From assembly GCF_008254045.1 (NCBI RefSeq), contig NZ_CP042425.1:434001-498000 (forward strand): DNA of 64,000 bases, written 5' to 3'. Source of the DNA: Limnoglobus roseus (GTDB lineage: Bacteria; Planctomycetota; Planctomycetia; Gemmatales; Gemmataceae). This document shows, one piece after another, positions 34,240-44,180 of the stretch. Positions within the stretch are counted from its first letter, which is position 1. Each line of letters opens with the position of its first letter. A program made the translations under genes and the position numbers. Under the pieces are notes generated by a model. It saw only the letters and a program-made list of their open reading frames with translations, had not been told where the DNA came from and searched no databases.

Positions 34240-34375
34240 ATCGTTGTCGTCTCGAACACCAAACGACAGTGGGCTCGGCTCGCTACGACAGGTGATCCTG
34301 AACGCTAACGCGACGGGCGGGGCGGACCAGATTCAGTTCACCATCCCCGGTAACGGGGTACAGACCATTCGACCG
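34240..34375 (+). pseudogene. Frameshifted remnant of a CSLREA/choice-of-anchor-type surface protein
   Basis: One frame reads IVVVSNT up to 34260 and the next frame continues NDSGLGSLRQVILNANA and then ADQIQFTIPGNGVQTI. Removing one A from the AAA at 34261-34263 gives SNTNDSGLGSLRQ, the well-known repeat opening of large planctomycete and cyanobacterial surface proteins with beta-helix repeats. The similarity stops after 34375. It is thus a short, frameshifted scrap of a large gene. The remaining 34166-34543 gap has no other coding signal. Confidence 0.7.
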
Positions 34376-34492
34376 ATGTCCGCCGGGCGTGGGGTCGTTC
34401 ATCGCGGCATCCGAGGGATGAATGTAGTGTGTCGCACGGTTGTCCGGACCGCCACTTCCCAACGCTGACCTTCCCGTCGCCATTTCAGGCGA

Positions 34493-34498
34493 TATAGT
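34493..34498 (+). promoter_or_regulatory. Candidate -10 box (TATAGT) before ilvB
   Basis: TATAGT lies 45 bases before the acetolactate synthase ATG. A convincing -35 box at the right distance is not visible. No leader peptide or attenuator was recognised. Confidence 0.3.
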
Positions 34499-34543
34499 AA
34501 CTCTGGACGATTTTTCTCCCTCTGCACCCTCTGGTGACCGATC

Positions 34544-36313
34544 ATGGCCGACGCACGCACTCCCGCCCCCACCGCCGAGAAGATGAACGGGGCCGACATC
34601 CTCGTTCAGAGCCTCATCCGGCACGGGGTCGAAGTCGTCTTCGCCTACCCCGGCGGCGCGTCGATGCCGATTCACCAGTCGCTCACCCGCGTGGCCGACA
34701 AGGTCCGCACCATCCTGCCGCGGCACGAGCAGGGCGGCGGGTTCATGGCCCACGGCTACGCCCGGACCACCGGTAAGGCCGGCGTCTGCTTCAGCACGTC
34801 CGGCCCCGGCGCGACGAACTTCGTCACGTGCATCGCCGACGCGAAGATGGACAGCGTGCCGATGATCGCCATCACCGGGCAGGTGTCCACCGCCGTCCTC
34901 GGCAACGACGCCTTTCAAGAAACGCCGATGGTGGAAATCTGCCGCGGCATCACCAAGCACCACTACCTCGTCACCCGCACCGAAGACATCACCCGCGTGA
35001 TGGCGGAAGCGTTCCACATCGCCGAGACGGGCCGGCCGGGGCCGGTGCTGATCGACATGCCCAAGGACGTGCAGGTGAAGTCGATCGTGCCGAACTGGGA
35101 CGTGCCACTGAACCTGCCCGGCTACAAGCCGACGCGACGGCCGAAGCGGGCGGAACTCGAACCGATCCTGCAAGCCATCCGCGCGAGCAAGAAGCCGGTC
35201 ATCTACGCCGGCGGCGGCGTGACCCACAGCGGCGGGGCCGACGCCCTGACGAAGTTCGCGATCAGCACGGGCATTCCGGTCGCCCTGACGCTCCACGGCA
35301 TCGGCAACTTCCCGGCCGACCACTACCTCTGCCTGCAAATGCTCGGCATGCACGGGACCGTGTACAGCAACTACGCCGTGAACGACGCGGACCTGTTGCT
35401 CGCGTTCGGCGTTCGGTTCGACGACCGCGTGACGGGCAAGCTGTCCGAGTTCGCCAAGCACGGCAAGATCGTCCACATCGACATCGACCAGAGCGAGATT
35501 CACAAGAACAAGCTCGCCCACATCCCGGTCCACGGCGACCTGCGGCTTGCGCTCGAAGACCTGAACGCGATGATGAAGGAGCCGGCTTACGTCGATCTGA
35601 CGAGCGGCGGCCGGTACACCGACTGGCTGCGGCAAGTGGACGAGTGGCGGGAACAAGAGCCGATGAAGTTCACCGACGTCGGCGGCGGCCGGATGAACCA
35701 GCAGTTCGTCATCAAGCGGCTGCACGAGATCCTGAAGGAGCGGGGCCAACTCGACAAGACGATCCTCAGCACCGGCGTCGGCCAGCACCAGATGTTCGCG
35801 GCGCAATACTTCCCGTTCACGAAGCCCCGCAAGTGGGTGACGAGCGGTGGCCTCGGCACGATGGGCTTCGGCCTGCCGGCGGCGATGGGGGCACAGGTGG
35901 CGCACCCGGACAACCTGTGCATCGACATCGACGGCGACGGCAGCTTCCTGATGAACATTCAAGAACTGGCCTGCTGCTACACCGAGAAGATTCCGGCCAA
36001 GGTGCTGCTGCTGAATAACCAGCACCTTGGCATGGTGGTGCAGTGGGAAGACCGCTTCTTCGCCAGCAACCGCGGCCACACGTACCTCGGCGCGGGCAGC
36101 GATAACGACCCGTACCCGGACTTCGTGACGATCGCGAAGGGCTTCGGCGTCGGCGCGAAGACTATCAGTGAGAAGAAGGACCTGGACGCCGCCCTGATCG
36201 AGATGATCGAGTCGCCGGGCGCGTTCGTGTTGGACGTCCACGTGCCGCACCAAGAGCACGTGCTGCCGATGATCCCGAGCGGCGCGACCGTGAAGGACAT
36301 CATCAAGGCGTAG
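34544..36313 (+). CDS. ilvB: Acetolactate synthase large subunit
   Basis: The 589-residue thiamine-diphosphate enzyme shows the catalytic glutamate in [17 protein letters not shown], the central FAD/ADP-binding domain and the C-terminal ThDP/Mg site [29 protein letters not shown] belongs to the acetohydroxyacid synthase family. It condenses two pyruvates, or pyruvate and 2-oxobutyrate, in the first common step of branched-chain amino-acid synthesis. The usual regulatory subunit gene (ilvH) does not follow; a terminator comes directly after. It appears monocistronic. Confidence 0.93.
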   Translation: MADARTPAPTAEKMNGADILVQSLIRHGVEVVFAYPGGASMPIHQSLTRVADKVRTILPRHEQGGGFMAHGYARTTGKAGVCFSTSGPGATNFVTCIADAKMDSVPMIAITGQVSTAVLGNDAFQETPMVEICRGITKHHYLVTRTEDITRVMAEAFHIAETGRPGPVLIDMPKDVQVKSIVPNWDVPLNLPGYKPTRRPKRAELEPILQAIRASKKPVIYAGGGVTHSGGADALTKFAISTGIPVALTLHGIGNFPADHYLCLQMLGMHGTVYSNYAVNDADLLLAFGVRFDDRVTGKLSEFAKHGKIVHIDIDQSEIHKNKLAHIPVHGDLRLALEDLNAMMKEPAYVDLTSGGRYTDWLRQVDEWREQEPMKFTDVGGGRMNQQFVIKRLHEILKERGQLDKTILSTGVGQHQMFAAQYFPFTKPRKWVTSGGLGTMGFGLPAAMGAQVAHPDNLCIDIDGDGSFLMNIQELACCYTEKIPAKVLLLNNQHLGMVVQWEDRFFASNRGHTYLGAGSDNDPYPDFVTIAKGFGVGAKTISEKKDLDAALIEMIESPGAFVLDVHVPHQEHVLPMIPSGATVKDIIKA

Positions 36314-36346
36314 GCCGCACCGGAATCGGGTGTGATGTTTTGCTTC

Positions 36347-36379
36347 ACTCTCCCCCAGTCTTGGGGGAGAGTTTTTTTT
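36347..36379 (+). terminator. Rho-independent terminator of ilvB
   Basis: An 11-base perfect stem (ACTCTCCCCCA with TGGGGGAGAGT) closes on GTCT and runs into eight consecutive T residues. It begins 34 bases after the ilvB stop codon. This is the clearest intrinsic terminator in the window. Confidence 0.93.
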
Positions 36380-36437
36380 CCGCCGCCGCCACGCCCCGTC
36401 AGCAGTTCGTCCCAGCCACCCCGTAACAGTGCTTGTC

Positions 36438-37484
36438 TCAACGTGCCGGGTGCCGCACGCCTTCAAATCGCGTTCGGATCGCGGCACCGATCCGCGCGAG
36501 CGGGAGAACCTCGACGGCCGCGTTCAACTGTCCCGCCGCCTTCGGCATCCCGTAGACGACGCAGGTAGCCTCGTCTTGGGCGATGGTGTGCCACCCGCCG
36601 TCGCGCAACTTGCGGAGGCCGCGGGCACCGTCGGCCCCCATCCCCGTTAGCAACACCGCCACGCCGTTCGGGCTTCCCACCGGGAGCAGGCTTTCGAAGA
36701 AAAGATCGACGCTCGGCCGGTACGGGGACGAATTTGGTTCGTCGGTATACTGGAACCGGCCCGCGCGGTCGAGGATAAGGTGGCGTTCCCCCCCTGCAAC
36801 GGAAACCGTTCCGACCGCCGCCCGTGCCCCGTCCGGGCAGACCCCTACCGGCCGGCCGATGCGGGCTGACAGCCAACCCGCGAGCCCGGGGGTGAAGTCC
36901 GACCCGATGTGCTGCACGACGACGACGGCGGCCGGGACGTTCGGCCCGAGGTCGCTCAAGACTTGGGCGACGGCCGCGGGGCCGCCGGTCGACGCGCCGA
37001 TCGCGATGAAGGGCAGTTGGCCCGCACTCGATGCGGTCGCCGCGGGTGGCGAGGAACCCATCACCTGCGGCACCGTGAAAGGAGACGCCGTCTTGGCGAT
37101 GGTCGCCAGCCGGGCAAGCAGGGGGGCTTCGCCGCGAACGGTGCCGTCCGGGCCGAGCGTCGGCGTGTTGACGGCGTCGAGGCCGCCGGCCCCGAGGGCC
37201 TCGTAGACGCGCGTGAGGTTCGTCCCGATGCTCGACGTCACGATCAAGATCGGGCAGGGCGTCGCGGCCATGATTTGCCGCGTAGCCGCCGCCCCGTCCA
37301 CGTGCGGCATGACCAGGTCCATCAGGATCGCGTCGGGCTTGTCCGCCGCCGCCTTCGCCACCGCTTGCGCGCCGTCGGCCGCCTCCCACGCCACCTGGTA
37401 GCCGGGCACGCTGCCGACCACGCGGCGGAGCACGGCCCGCGCGAGGGCGAGGTCGTCGACGATGGCGACACGGAGCGGGTTCAT
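36438..37484 (-). CDS. cheB: Chemotaxis-type methylesterase CheB (WspF-like)
   Basis: The 348-residue protein has a receiver domain (acidic pair Asp10-Asp11, phospho-acceptor Asp56 in ILMDLVMPH) and a CheB methylesterase domain with catalytic Ser165 in GASTGGP, the histidine in VVVQHIG and the aspartate in TGMGADG. It removes methyl groups from the receptor and resets the pathway. It is the last gene of a minus-strand Wsp-type operon and overlaps the kinase gene by four bases. The linker contains a short Ala/Ser-rich stretch. Confidence 0.94.
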   Translation of the reverse strand: MNPLRVAIVDDLALARAVLRRVVGSVPGYQVAWEAADGAQAVAKAAADKPDAILMDLVMPHVDGAAATRQIMAATPCPILIVTSSIGTNLTRVYEALGAGGLDAVNTPTLGPDGTVRGEAPLLARLATIAKTASPFTVPQVMGSSPPAATASSAGQLPFIAIGASTGGPAAVAQVLSDLGPNVPAAVVVVQHIGSDFTPGLAGWLSARIGRPVGVCPDGARAAVGTVSVAGGERHLILDRAGRFQYTDEPNSSPYRPSVDLFFESLLPVGSPNGVAVLLTGMGADGARGLRKLRDGGWHTIAQDEATCVVYGMPKAAGQLNAAVEVLPLARIGAAIRTRFEGVRHPAR

Positions 37485-40171
37485 GGCTCTCCGATCTGGG
37501 CGATCACGGCCTCCACGAAGGTGTTGTCGTGGAAGCTCGCTTTCGTCAGGTAGTGGTTGGCCCCCGCCTCCAGCCCGAGCAGGCGGTCCGCGTCGCGGTC
37601 CTTGTACGACACGATGATCACCGGCAGTTCGCGGAGTTTGGCGTCTTCGCGGATGCGGCGGATCAGTTGCAGCCCGTTCATGCGCGGCATGTCCACGTCG
37701 CTCACGACGAGGTCGAAGCTCTCCAGTTGTAGACGCCGCCAGCCGTCCTGGCCGTCCACGGCCACTTCCACGTCGTAGCCCCGCGCCCGCAGAATTTGCT
37801 TCTGCACTTCGCGGACCGTGATCGAATCGTCGACCACCAGCACGCGCTTTTTCGTCGCCTCCGGGCGAACGCTCTCTTCAACCCGGCGGAGGGTGCCCGT
37901 CTGGATGAACTGGTCCATCGACCGGCACATCTCCTCCACGTCCACGATCAGGACCGGCGAGCCGTCGTCGAGGATGGCCGCGGAACTGACGTTCGGCACC
38001 TTCCCCAGTCGCGGGTCGAGCGGGCGGACGACGAGGTCCTGCTCGCCGCGGAAGTTGTCCACGATGAGGCCGTACAGTCCGCTCGTGTCGCTGATGAGCA
38101 CCACCCAAATTTCGGCATCGACGACCGCGCCGGCCGGCAAGTCGAGGAGTTGTGAGGCTAGGACCAGCCCGACGCTCTGCCCGCCGACGGTGATGAACTG
38201 CCGGTGCTGGAGGGATTGCACGTCGCCCCGGGGGACCCGCAGCAGCCGGTCGATCCGCGTGTGCGGGAAGGCGTAGGGCTCGCCGGCGATCTGGACGAGG
38301 ACGGCCCGCACCACGGAGAGCGTGAGCGGCAGCATCAGGTGGAACGACGTCCCGCGGCCGAGGACTGTCGTGATGTGGACCGACCCGCCGACCTTGCGGA
38401 CGGTTTCGAGCACGACGTCCAACCCGACGCCGCGGCCCGAGACTTCGGTCAATTGCGTGGCCGTGGAGAAGCCGGGGAGGAAGAGGAACTCTAGCAACTC
38501 CGCTTCCGTCATCCGCTGCACCATCTCGGCCGGGGCGAGGCGGCGGTCGAGGATTTTTTTCCGCAATCGCTCGACGTTGATGCCGGCCCCGTCGTCACTG
38601 ACCGTGATCGAGAGCATCCCGCCGCGGTGGCCGGATTCGAGCTTCATCACGCCCTCGGCCGGCTTGCCGCGGGCCGCACGGACCTCGGCCGGCTCGATGC
38701 CGTGATCGATCGCGTTGCGGAGCAGGTGCGTGAGCGGGGCTTCGAGCTTTTCCAGGATGTCGCGGTCCACCTCGGTCGCCTGCCCGACCACGTCGAGCCG
38801 GACCTGCTTGCCGAGCATTCGGGCCGTGTCTCGCACGAGGCGGGGGAAGCCGTGCAGGCCGTCGGCGAACGGCCGCATGCGGCTGACGATCACCTCCTGG
38901 TAGAGCCGGGAGTTCAAGTCCTCCGCCTGGCTCGCGTGGCTCTCGAACTCGCTGATGCGGTCGGCCAGCAGCTTTCGGCTGCGGGCGGCCAACTGGACCG
39001 CCTCCGCGACGGCCTTTGCACTCGCGTCCGTCCCCACGGTCTGGGTCAAGAGTTCGAGCCGGGCTGTGATGTGGTCCTGGAGTTTCTTGAGGCCGGTCAG
39101 GGCGGTGGCGAACGGCTGGAGCCAGCGGGCCTGGACTAGCGACTCCCCGGCCAGGCTCATCAGGCGGTTCAAACTCTGGGCCGTGACGCGGACGACGGCT
39201 TCGGTGGCCGGTGGACTCGCGGCCGGGGCCGCAATCTCGACGCGGGCCGGAACCTCCACGACCACCGGGGCGGCCGCGGGGGCAGGCGGCGTCTCGCCGC
39301 GGTTGATCGCGGCCACCACGTCCTTCAGCCGCGACACGTCCTCATGGTAGGCGGCCGCCCAGTGGCCGGGGTCTTCGTGGCCGAGGCCCGCGAGCCGATC
39401 GGTCGCCCGCAGGAGCGTATCGACCGAGGCGGGCACGATCGTGAGCGTTCCCGTCTGGGCCGCGGCGAAGCCGTCTTCCATGAGGTGGGCCAACTCGACG
39501 GCAGCGTCGAGGCCGACGATCCGGCACGCCCCCTTGAGCGAGTGAGCCGCCCGCATCAGCGGCTCGATCCGCTGCGGGTTGGCGGGGTCGCGCTCGAGGT
39601 CGAGCAGGCCCTCCGACAATCCCGCCGTGTGCGTGCGAATCTCCTCACGGAACAATTCGAGCATCGACGGGTCGATCGAGAAGCTGCGTTCCGTCGGCGC
39701 GGACACCGGCACCGCCGCCGGTGCGGGCGCCGCGCGAACGACGGGCGGCGGGGGCAGGGGAGCCGGCGGCGGGGTTGGCGTGGGCGGCGTTCGGCCATCG
39801 TTCAATTCGCGAATCTCCTCGGCGTGCTTTTCCGCCCAGGCGTTCGGGTCGTCGTGGTCGAGTTGCGACAACACCTCCACCATTCGGCGAAGGCGGTCGA
39901 AATCGGCCGCGGTCAACTTGGCCCGGCCGGACGCCGCGCCGGCGAGGGTCGCGTCGATCCGGGCCGCCAATTCCGCCGGAGCGGCGTAGCCGAGGATGCG
40001 GGCCGCGCCGCGGATCGTTCGCGCCGCCGCGGCCATGCCCGCGAGTGGTCCGGTGGCGTCGGGGGCGTGTTCGAGGTCGAGCCGCCCGCGCGTGAGCGTG
40101 GCGAGGCCGGCCCGGACTTCTGCCCGGAACAGGTCGAGCAACGGATCGACTTCGACTTCAAAATCGGTCAT
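37481..40171 (-). CDS. CheA-type hybrid sensor kinase (WspE-like) with two HPt domains, one degenerate
   Basis: The 896-residue protein starts at the ATG overlapping the CheW stop. It has an N-terminal HPt-like domain where the usual histidine is Arg51 (AARTIRGAARILG), a second HPt domain with His210 (AAHSLKGACRIVG), dimerisation and ATPase domains (HLLRNAIDHGIEP, VSDDGAGIN, GRGVGLDVV), a CheW-like domain and a C-terminal receiver (VLVVDDSITVRE, VVSDVDMPRMNG). It phosphorylates its own receiver, CheB and the response regulator encoded in the operon. The domain order matches WspE. An upstream frame extension is spurious. Confidence 0.94.
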   Translation of the reverse strand: MTDFEVEVDPLLDLFRAEVRAGLATLTRGRLDLEHAPDATGPLAGMAAAARTIRGAARILGYAAPAELAARIDATLAGAASGRAKLTAADFDRLRRMVEVLSQLDHDDPNAWAEKHAEEIRELNDGRTPPTPTPPPAPLPPPPVVRAAPAPAAVPVSAPTERSFSIDPSMLELFREEIRTHTAGLSEGLLDLERDPANPQRIEPLMRAAHSLKGACRIVGLDAAVELAHLMEDGFAAAQTGTLTIVPASVDTLLRATDRLAGLGHEDPGHWAAAYHEDVSRLKDVVAAINRGETPPAPAAAPVVVEVPARVEIAAPAASPPATEAVVRVTAQSLNRLMSLAGESLVQARWLQPFATALTGLKKLQDHITARLELLTQTVGTDASAKAVAEAVQLAARSRKLLADRISEFESHASQAEDLNSRLYQEVIVSRMRPFADGLHGFPRLVRDTARMLGKQVRLDVVGQATEVDRDILEKLEAPLTHLLRNAIDHGIEPAEVRAARGKPAEGVMKLESGHRGGMLSITVSDDGAGINVERLRKKILDRRLAPAEMVQRMTEAELLEFLFLPGFSTATQLTEVSGRGVGLDVVLETVRKVGGSVHITTVLGRGTSFHLMLPLTLSVVRAVLVQIAGEPYAFPHTRIDRLLRVPRGDVQSLQHRQFITVGGQSVGLVLASQLLDLPAGAVVDAEIWVVLISDTSGLYGLIVDNFRGEQDLVVRPLDPRLGKVPNVSSAAILDDGSPVLIVDVEEMCRSMDQFIQTGTLRRVEESVRPEATKKRVLVVDDSITVREVQKQILRARGYDVEVAVDGQDGWRRLQLESFDLVVSDVDMPRMNGLQLIRRIREDAKLRELPVIIVSYKDRDADRLLGLEAGANHYLTKASFHDNTFVEAVIAQIGEP

Positions 40172-40830
40172 CGCAGTTTCGTCCGCAGGACCTCGAACAG
40201 TCGGCGTTCGTCGAGCACGCCCACGGCCAAATTCCGATGGTGGAACACGCCCCGCGACAGGTCGGCCGCCGCCCGCGAGACGGTGGCGGGCGACCGCCGC
40301 AACTCGCCCCGCGGCAGGCGGTGGACTTGATCGACCGCGTCCACGGGAAACACCCAGCGGTCCGCGTCGCGGCGCACGAGCAGCAACCGGCCGGTGGCGG
40401 GAGTGGTCGGACTTTCCGCCGGCGCGGTGATCCCGAGGACCTTCGCGAGGTGGACGCACAGGTGGAGTTCGCCGCGGACGTTCACCAGGCCCGCGAGAAT
40501 CCCGGTGCGGTGCGGTACGCGGTGGACCGGCTTCGGGTTCGAGACTTCGACGAGTACGTGCACCGAGAGGGCGAGCCATTCGCCGCCGACGCGGAAGACC
40601 AGCACGCTCTCGCGATCGCCGCCCTCGTCCTCAACCGGCGCGGCCAGTCGCGCCGCCCACTCGTCCTGGTAGCCGACGGGGGCCGGCGCGTCCAGGAACC
40701 GGCGGCCGGCGGCCCCGAACACCGGGCAGTTCTGGCAGTGGACGTGCTGCACCAGTTCCGGGCACGACCGGTCGCCGCGGACGCCGATGCGGTTCCAACA
40801 GTCGGTCGGGGTGACGGGGAGTGCGGTCAT
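40168..40830 (-). CDS. CheW-like coupling protein with Cys-rich N-terminus (WspD-like)
   Basis: The 220-residue protein has an N-terminal segment CWNRIGVRGDRSC followed by HCQNCPVF, the Cys pattern typical of WspD. A CheW domain (about residues 72-220) follows, with VLVEVSNPKPVHRVPHR and GLVNVRGELHLCVHL. It links the receptor array to the kinase. Start and stop both overlap neighbours as ATGA, so translation is coupled to CheR and the kinase. The four cysteines may bind iron or zinc; no role is established to my knowledge. Confidence 0.92.
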   Translation of the reverse strand: MTALPVTPTDCWNRIGVRGDRSCPELVQHVHCQNCPVFGAAGRRFLDAPAPVGYQDEWAARLAAPVEDEGGDRESVLVFRVGGEWLALSVHVLVEVSNPKPVHRVPHRTGILAGLVNVRGELHLCVHLAKVLGITAPAESPTTPATGRLLLVRRDADRWVFPVDAVDQVHRLPRGELRRSPATVSRAAADLSRGVFHHRNLAVGVLDERRLFEVLRTKLR

Positions 40831-42050
40831 GGGCGATCCCCCGCGGCGACCCGCGCGAGCCGGGCGCGGAAGGAATCCGCCTGCTCCAACCGGCCCGCTG
40901 CCTCGCTGAGCAGCATGGCGTGCGTCAGCGCCTCGGCGTGGTTCGGGTCGAGGTACAGTGCGCGGCGGAACGTGTCGGACGCCAGCCCCAACTCCCCGCG
41001 GGCCTGGTGCAGAACACCCAGGAGCAAGTAGGCGTCCACCGACGGTCCCGCGGTGCCGAGGACGCTCTGACATTCCGCGATTGCCTGGGCCAACTGCCCC
41101 GCGTCGGCGAGGCAGCGAGCACACGCCAGATTCGGCCCCTCCGCCTTCGGCGGTTCCGGCGGGGTCGGGTTCGAGACGGGTCGTGGCGAGGGGCACGTCG
41201 GCGGCAATGGGGCTGATACTGGCACGGGAAGCTTCGACGGCTCGATCCGTGGGACCGCGTTGGCCCCAACCGCTGAGCGGCTGAAGAGGAAGTGTTCTGC
41301 CGGCCCGACGGGGCGGAACGGCCGGCCGGCGAAGGCGGACGGCTCCGCGTGGCCGACGCCGATCCAGCCGTCGGGCACCAGTTGGGCCGTCAGGCCGTCG
41401 ACCACGCGCTGCCGCGCGTTCGGCGTGAGGTAGATGAGCAAGTTCCGACAGAGGATCAGATCGTAGCCCGGCGGGTTCGTCGGGGGCGTGGCGAGAACAT
41501 TGCCGACGCGGAACCGCACGCGCTCGCGAACTTCGCGCGACAGGTCCCACCCCCGCTCCGTGCGCTGAAAGTAGCGGTCTCGCACCCACGCGGGGCACTG
41601 GCGGAAGGAGAACTCGCGGTACTCCGCGAGGCGGGCGGCCGCGACCGCCCGTGGACTCACATCGACCGCGTCGATTTCCCAGCCGGCCGGCGGGAGGTTG
41701 GCCTCGCTCAATGCGATGGCCAGCGAGTACGGCTCTTCGCCCGAACTGCACGGCACGCACAACGCCCGAAAGACGCGGCCGGTCCCGATCACCGCCGCGA
41801 CGCGGCGGGCGAGATAGGGGAACACCTCGCCGCCGCGGTAGAACCACGTCTCCGAGACGACGAGCAGTTCCGCGAGGGCCTGGAATTCCTGAGCGTCTCG
41901 CTTCAGCCGGTCGGCGTACGACGACAGATCAGCGACCCCGACCGCCTTCCGCCGCTCCGTGACGGCCGTCCCCAGGACGGACTCGCCGAGCGCCTCGGCG
42001 TCGAAACCGAGGCGGTCTTCGACCACCCGCCGGATCGCGTCGAGGCTCAT
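40827..42050 (-). CDS. cheR: CheR-type receptor methyltransferase with TPR tail (WspC-like)
   Basis: The 407-residue protein has an N-terminal helical CheR domain with TWFYRGGEVFPYL and the SAM-binding segment ALCVPCSSGEEPYSLAIAL, and NLLIYLTPNARQRVVDGL further on. After a Pro-rich linker (about 275-300) come TPR repeats (ARCLADAGQLAQAIAECQ, LGVLHQARGELGLA). It methylates glutamates of the receptor. The TPR tail is characteristic of WspC. It overlaps both flanking genes. Confidence 0.94.
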   Translation of the reverse strand: MSLDAIRRVVEDRLGFDAEALGESVLGTAVTERRKAVGVADLSSYADRLKRDAQEFQALAELLVVSETWFYRGGEVFPYLARRVAAVIGTGRVFRALCVPCSSGEEPYSLAIALSEANLPPAGWEIDAVDVSPRAVAAARLAEYREFSFRQCPAWVRDRYFQRTERGWDLSREVRERVRFRVGNVLATPPTNPPGYDLILCRNLLIYLTPNARQRVVDGLTAQLVPDGWIGVGHAEPSAFAGRPFRPVGPAEHFLFSRSAVGANAVPRIEPSKLPVPVSAPLPPTCPSPRPVSNPTPPEPPKAEGPNLACARCLADAGQLAQAIAECQSVLGTAGPSVDAYLLLGVLHQARGELGLASDTFRRALYLDPNHAEALTHAMLLSEAAGRLEQADSFRARLARVAAGDRP

Positions 42051-42511
42051 GCCGGAACTCCCGCGGCGAGAAGAATCTGGCGGCGGGCGGCCGCGGGGAG
42101 CATCCGCTCCGGGTCGAGGAGGCGCAGCACGCCCCCGCCGTCCGCGACGGTCGAGCCGAGGTCGATGCCACCGTCTTCGACGAGGGAATTCATCGCGGGC
42201 ACGCCGTCCGGCACTTCGCGCAGGTCAGCCACCTGTGCGGCGAGAATGCCGTAGAGGTGCTCGCCGGCCGCGTCGCCCGCCACGGGCAGGAGGATGATGC
42301 GGCTACTCAGGTGGTGCGGGCAGGGGGCGTGACCGGCGAGTTGGTGCAGGTCGATGACGGGCACGACGCGGCCGTGGTACACGAACACGCCGGCCAGCCA
42401 CGCCGGCCCGCCGGTGGGCCGTTGCAGGCGGACGCGCGGGATGACCTCCCGGACCCGGCGGATGTCCAGCCCGACCGCTTCCGGGCCGATCTGGAAGGTG
42501 AGCAACAACAT
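42047..42511 (-). CDS. CheW-like coupling protein (WspB-like)
   Basis: The 154-residue protein is a single CheW domain: LLLTFQIGPEAVGLDIRRVR at the start, then WLAGVFVYHGRVVPVIDL. It is the first of two CheW proteins in the operon, three bases after the receptor gene and overlapping cheR by four. The residues REVIPRVRLQRPTGG match the kinase-binding edge strand of the family. It presumably couples the receptor to the kinase. Confidence 0.92.
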   Translation of the reverse strand: MLLLTFQIGPEAVGLDIRRVREVIPRVRLQRPTGGPAWLAGVFVYHGRVVPVIDLHQLAGHAPCPHHLSSRIILLPVAGDAAGEHLYGILAAQVADLREVPDGVPAMNSLVEDGGIDLGSTVADGGGVLRLLDPERMLPAAARRQILLAAGVPA

Positions 42512-42514
42512 GAC

Positions 42515-44161
42515 TCACACCTTAAACTGGGCGACCTCTTGGTTCAGCAGTTCGATCGACCCGCGGAGGTGGGCCGTCGCCCGGTTGAACTCCTCGAGCG
42601 ACGTGGCCGTCTTGCGGATGTCGCCGCTCATACTGACCATCGCGTCGTTGATCTGCCCCGCGCCGACGGCCTGGTTCCGCATCCCCTCGTTGACCTGTTC
42701 GAACCGGTCGCTCAGCCCCGACACTTCCGCGATGATCTGCCCCGTCTGGGTGTTGATCTCGCCGACGCGGGTGACGCTCGTGCGGACCTCGTCGCTGAAC
42801 TTGTCCATCTGCATGACGCCCGTCGCCACGGCCTCTTGCATCAGCCGGACGATGTTCTCGATGTCGAGGGTGGCGACGGCCGTCTGGTCGGCCAGCCGGC
42901 GGATTTCGCGGGCCACGACGAGGAACCCGCGGCCGAACTCCCCGGCCTTCTCGGCCTCGATGGCGGCGTTGATCGACAGGAGGTTCGTCTGGTCGGCGAC
43001 CTTCGTGATGGTGAGGACGACCATGTTAATGCTATCCGCCTTCTCGCGGATCGTGGCGAGTTTGTTGGAAATGGAGCCCGTGGAGGCGACCAGTTGCTGC
43101 ATCGTCTGCTCCATGCCGCCGAGCCGCTCGCGGCCCGCCGAGGCCAGCCGCGCCGCCTGGTTCGCCCGGCCGTTCACCTCGTTCATCGTGCCCGAGAGTT
43201 CCTTCCCCGTGGCGCTGATCTCGCGAACGGCGGCGGCCACTTCCGTCGTCGCACTGCTCAGGCCGTTGACGGTCGCGTCTTGCTGCCGGGCGGTAGCGGC
43301 GATCTGGGACGCGGCCGAGAGAATCTGGAGGCTCGACTCGCGAACCTTCGAGACGACCGCCTGAATCTTCGCGACCATGCCGTTGATCCCCTCGGCGAGC
43401 TGCCCCATCTCGTCCCGGGAATCGACGGGTACCCGGGCGGTCAGGTCGCTCGCCCCGCTCGCCATCTCCCGCACGCGCGCGAGCAGCACCTCGGCCGAGT
43501 TGTGAATGGTGACCGACAAGTACCAGCCCGAGAGGCCGATGAGGACGACGGTCCCGAGACTGATCAGGAACAGGGTGGAGTTCCCCCAGTGGACCTTCCG
43601 CTTCACGTCCGCTTCCTCGGTCGCGTTCATTTCCAAGCCGACTTCGACGGCGCGGTCGATCGCCTGGCGGTGCTGCTGGTACGTCGCGCGCATCCGCGTC
43701 ACGAACAATTGATTGGCGGCGGCCTTGTCGTTCTTCGCGACCAGGGGCAGGAACTCCTCCTCGGCCATGCGAAAGAACTGGTCCGTCGGGGGAAAGACGT
43801 CCTTCTCCAGAGTTCGCTTCAGCGGGCCGTCGAACAGGTCGCGGCGAACGAACTCCTGCCGCTCGCGGTAATCGGCGTGGAGCTTGCGATAGTGTTCGAG
43901 GACGGACCGGGACTCGGCCGGGTCCGTCACCACGAGGAGGAGCGAGAGTTGAAACGCCGCCTCGGTGGCGGACATCGGGCCCGGTTGGTAGTCGGAAATC
44001 ACCGACTTGCGGAGCATGAGCCGGTCGTACAGCGGCCCGCTCACCGCGTACTCGCCCGCCATCCAGTACGTGAGGCCCAGCGTCGCCGTGAAGCCGAGGA
44101 CCGCGTTCACGACCAGACCGTACAGGCGGGTCTTGATGCTGAAGTCTTTGAGCCGTTTCAT
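42515..44161 (-). CDS. Methyl-accepting chemotaxis-type receptor (WspA-like)
   Basis: The 548-residue protein has a first membrane helix at about residues 13-34, an extracytoplasmic four-helix-type sensor domain (about 35-190), a second helix near 195-216, a HAMP domain, and a cytoplasmic signalling domain. The hairpin-tip sequence near residue 395 reads NLLSINAAIEAEKAGEFGRG, close to the conserved E(F/A)GRGFAVVA region of receptors. In Wsp systems the receptor senses surface contact or envelope stress. Methylation sites were not located with confidence. Confidence 0.93.
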   Translation of the reverse strand: MKRLKDFSIKTRLYGLVVNAVLGFTATLGLTYWMAGEYAVSGPLYDRLMLRKSVISDYQPGPMSATEAAFQLSLLLVVTDPAESRSVLEHYRKLHADYRERQEFVRRDLFDGPLKRTLEKDVFPPTDQFFRMAEEEFLPLVAKNDKAAANQLFVTRMRATYQQHRQAIDRAVEVGLEMNATEEADVKRKVHWGNSTLFLISLGTVVLIGLSGWYLSVTIHNSAEVLLARVREMASGASDLTARVPVDSRDEMGQLAEGINGMVAKIQAVVSKVRESSLQILSAASQIAATARQQDATVNGLSSATTEVAAAVREISATGKELSGTMNEVNGRANQAARLASAGRERLGGMEQTMQQLVASTGSISNKLATIREKADSINMVVLTITKVADQTNLLSINAAIEAEKAGEFGRGFLVVAREIRRLADQTAVATLDIENIVRLMQEAVATGVMQMDKFSDEVRTSVTRVGEINTQTGQIIAEVSGLSDRFEQVNEGMRNQAVGAGQINDAMVSMSGDIRKTATSLEEFNRATAHLRGSIELLNQEVAQFKV

Positions 44162-44180
44162 GATCCCCTCGGGCGAACAA

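Noticed and set aside
40172..40579. 136-codon N-terminal extension of the CheA-type kinase
   Set aside because: It overlaps the CheW gene in another frame and is Arg/Pro-rich; the ATG at 40171 overlaps the CheW stop as in the rest of the operon.
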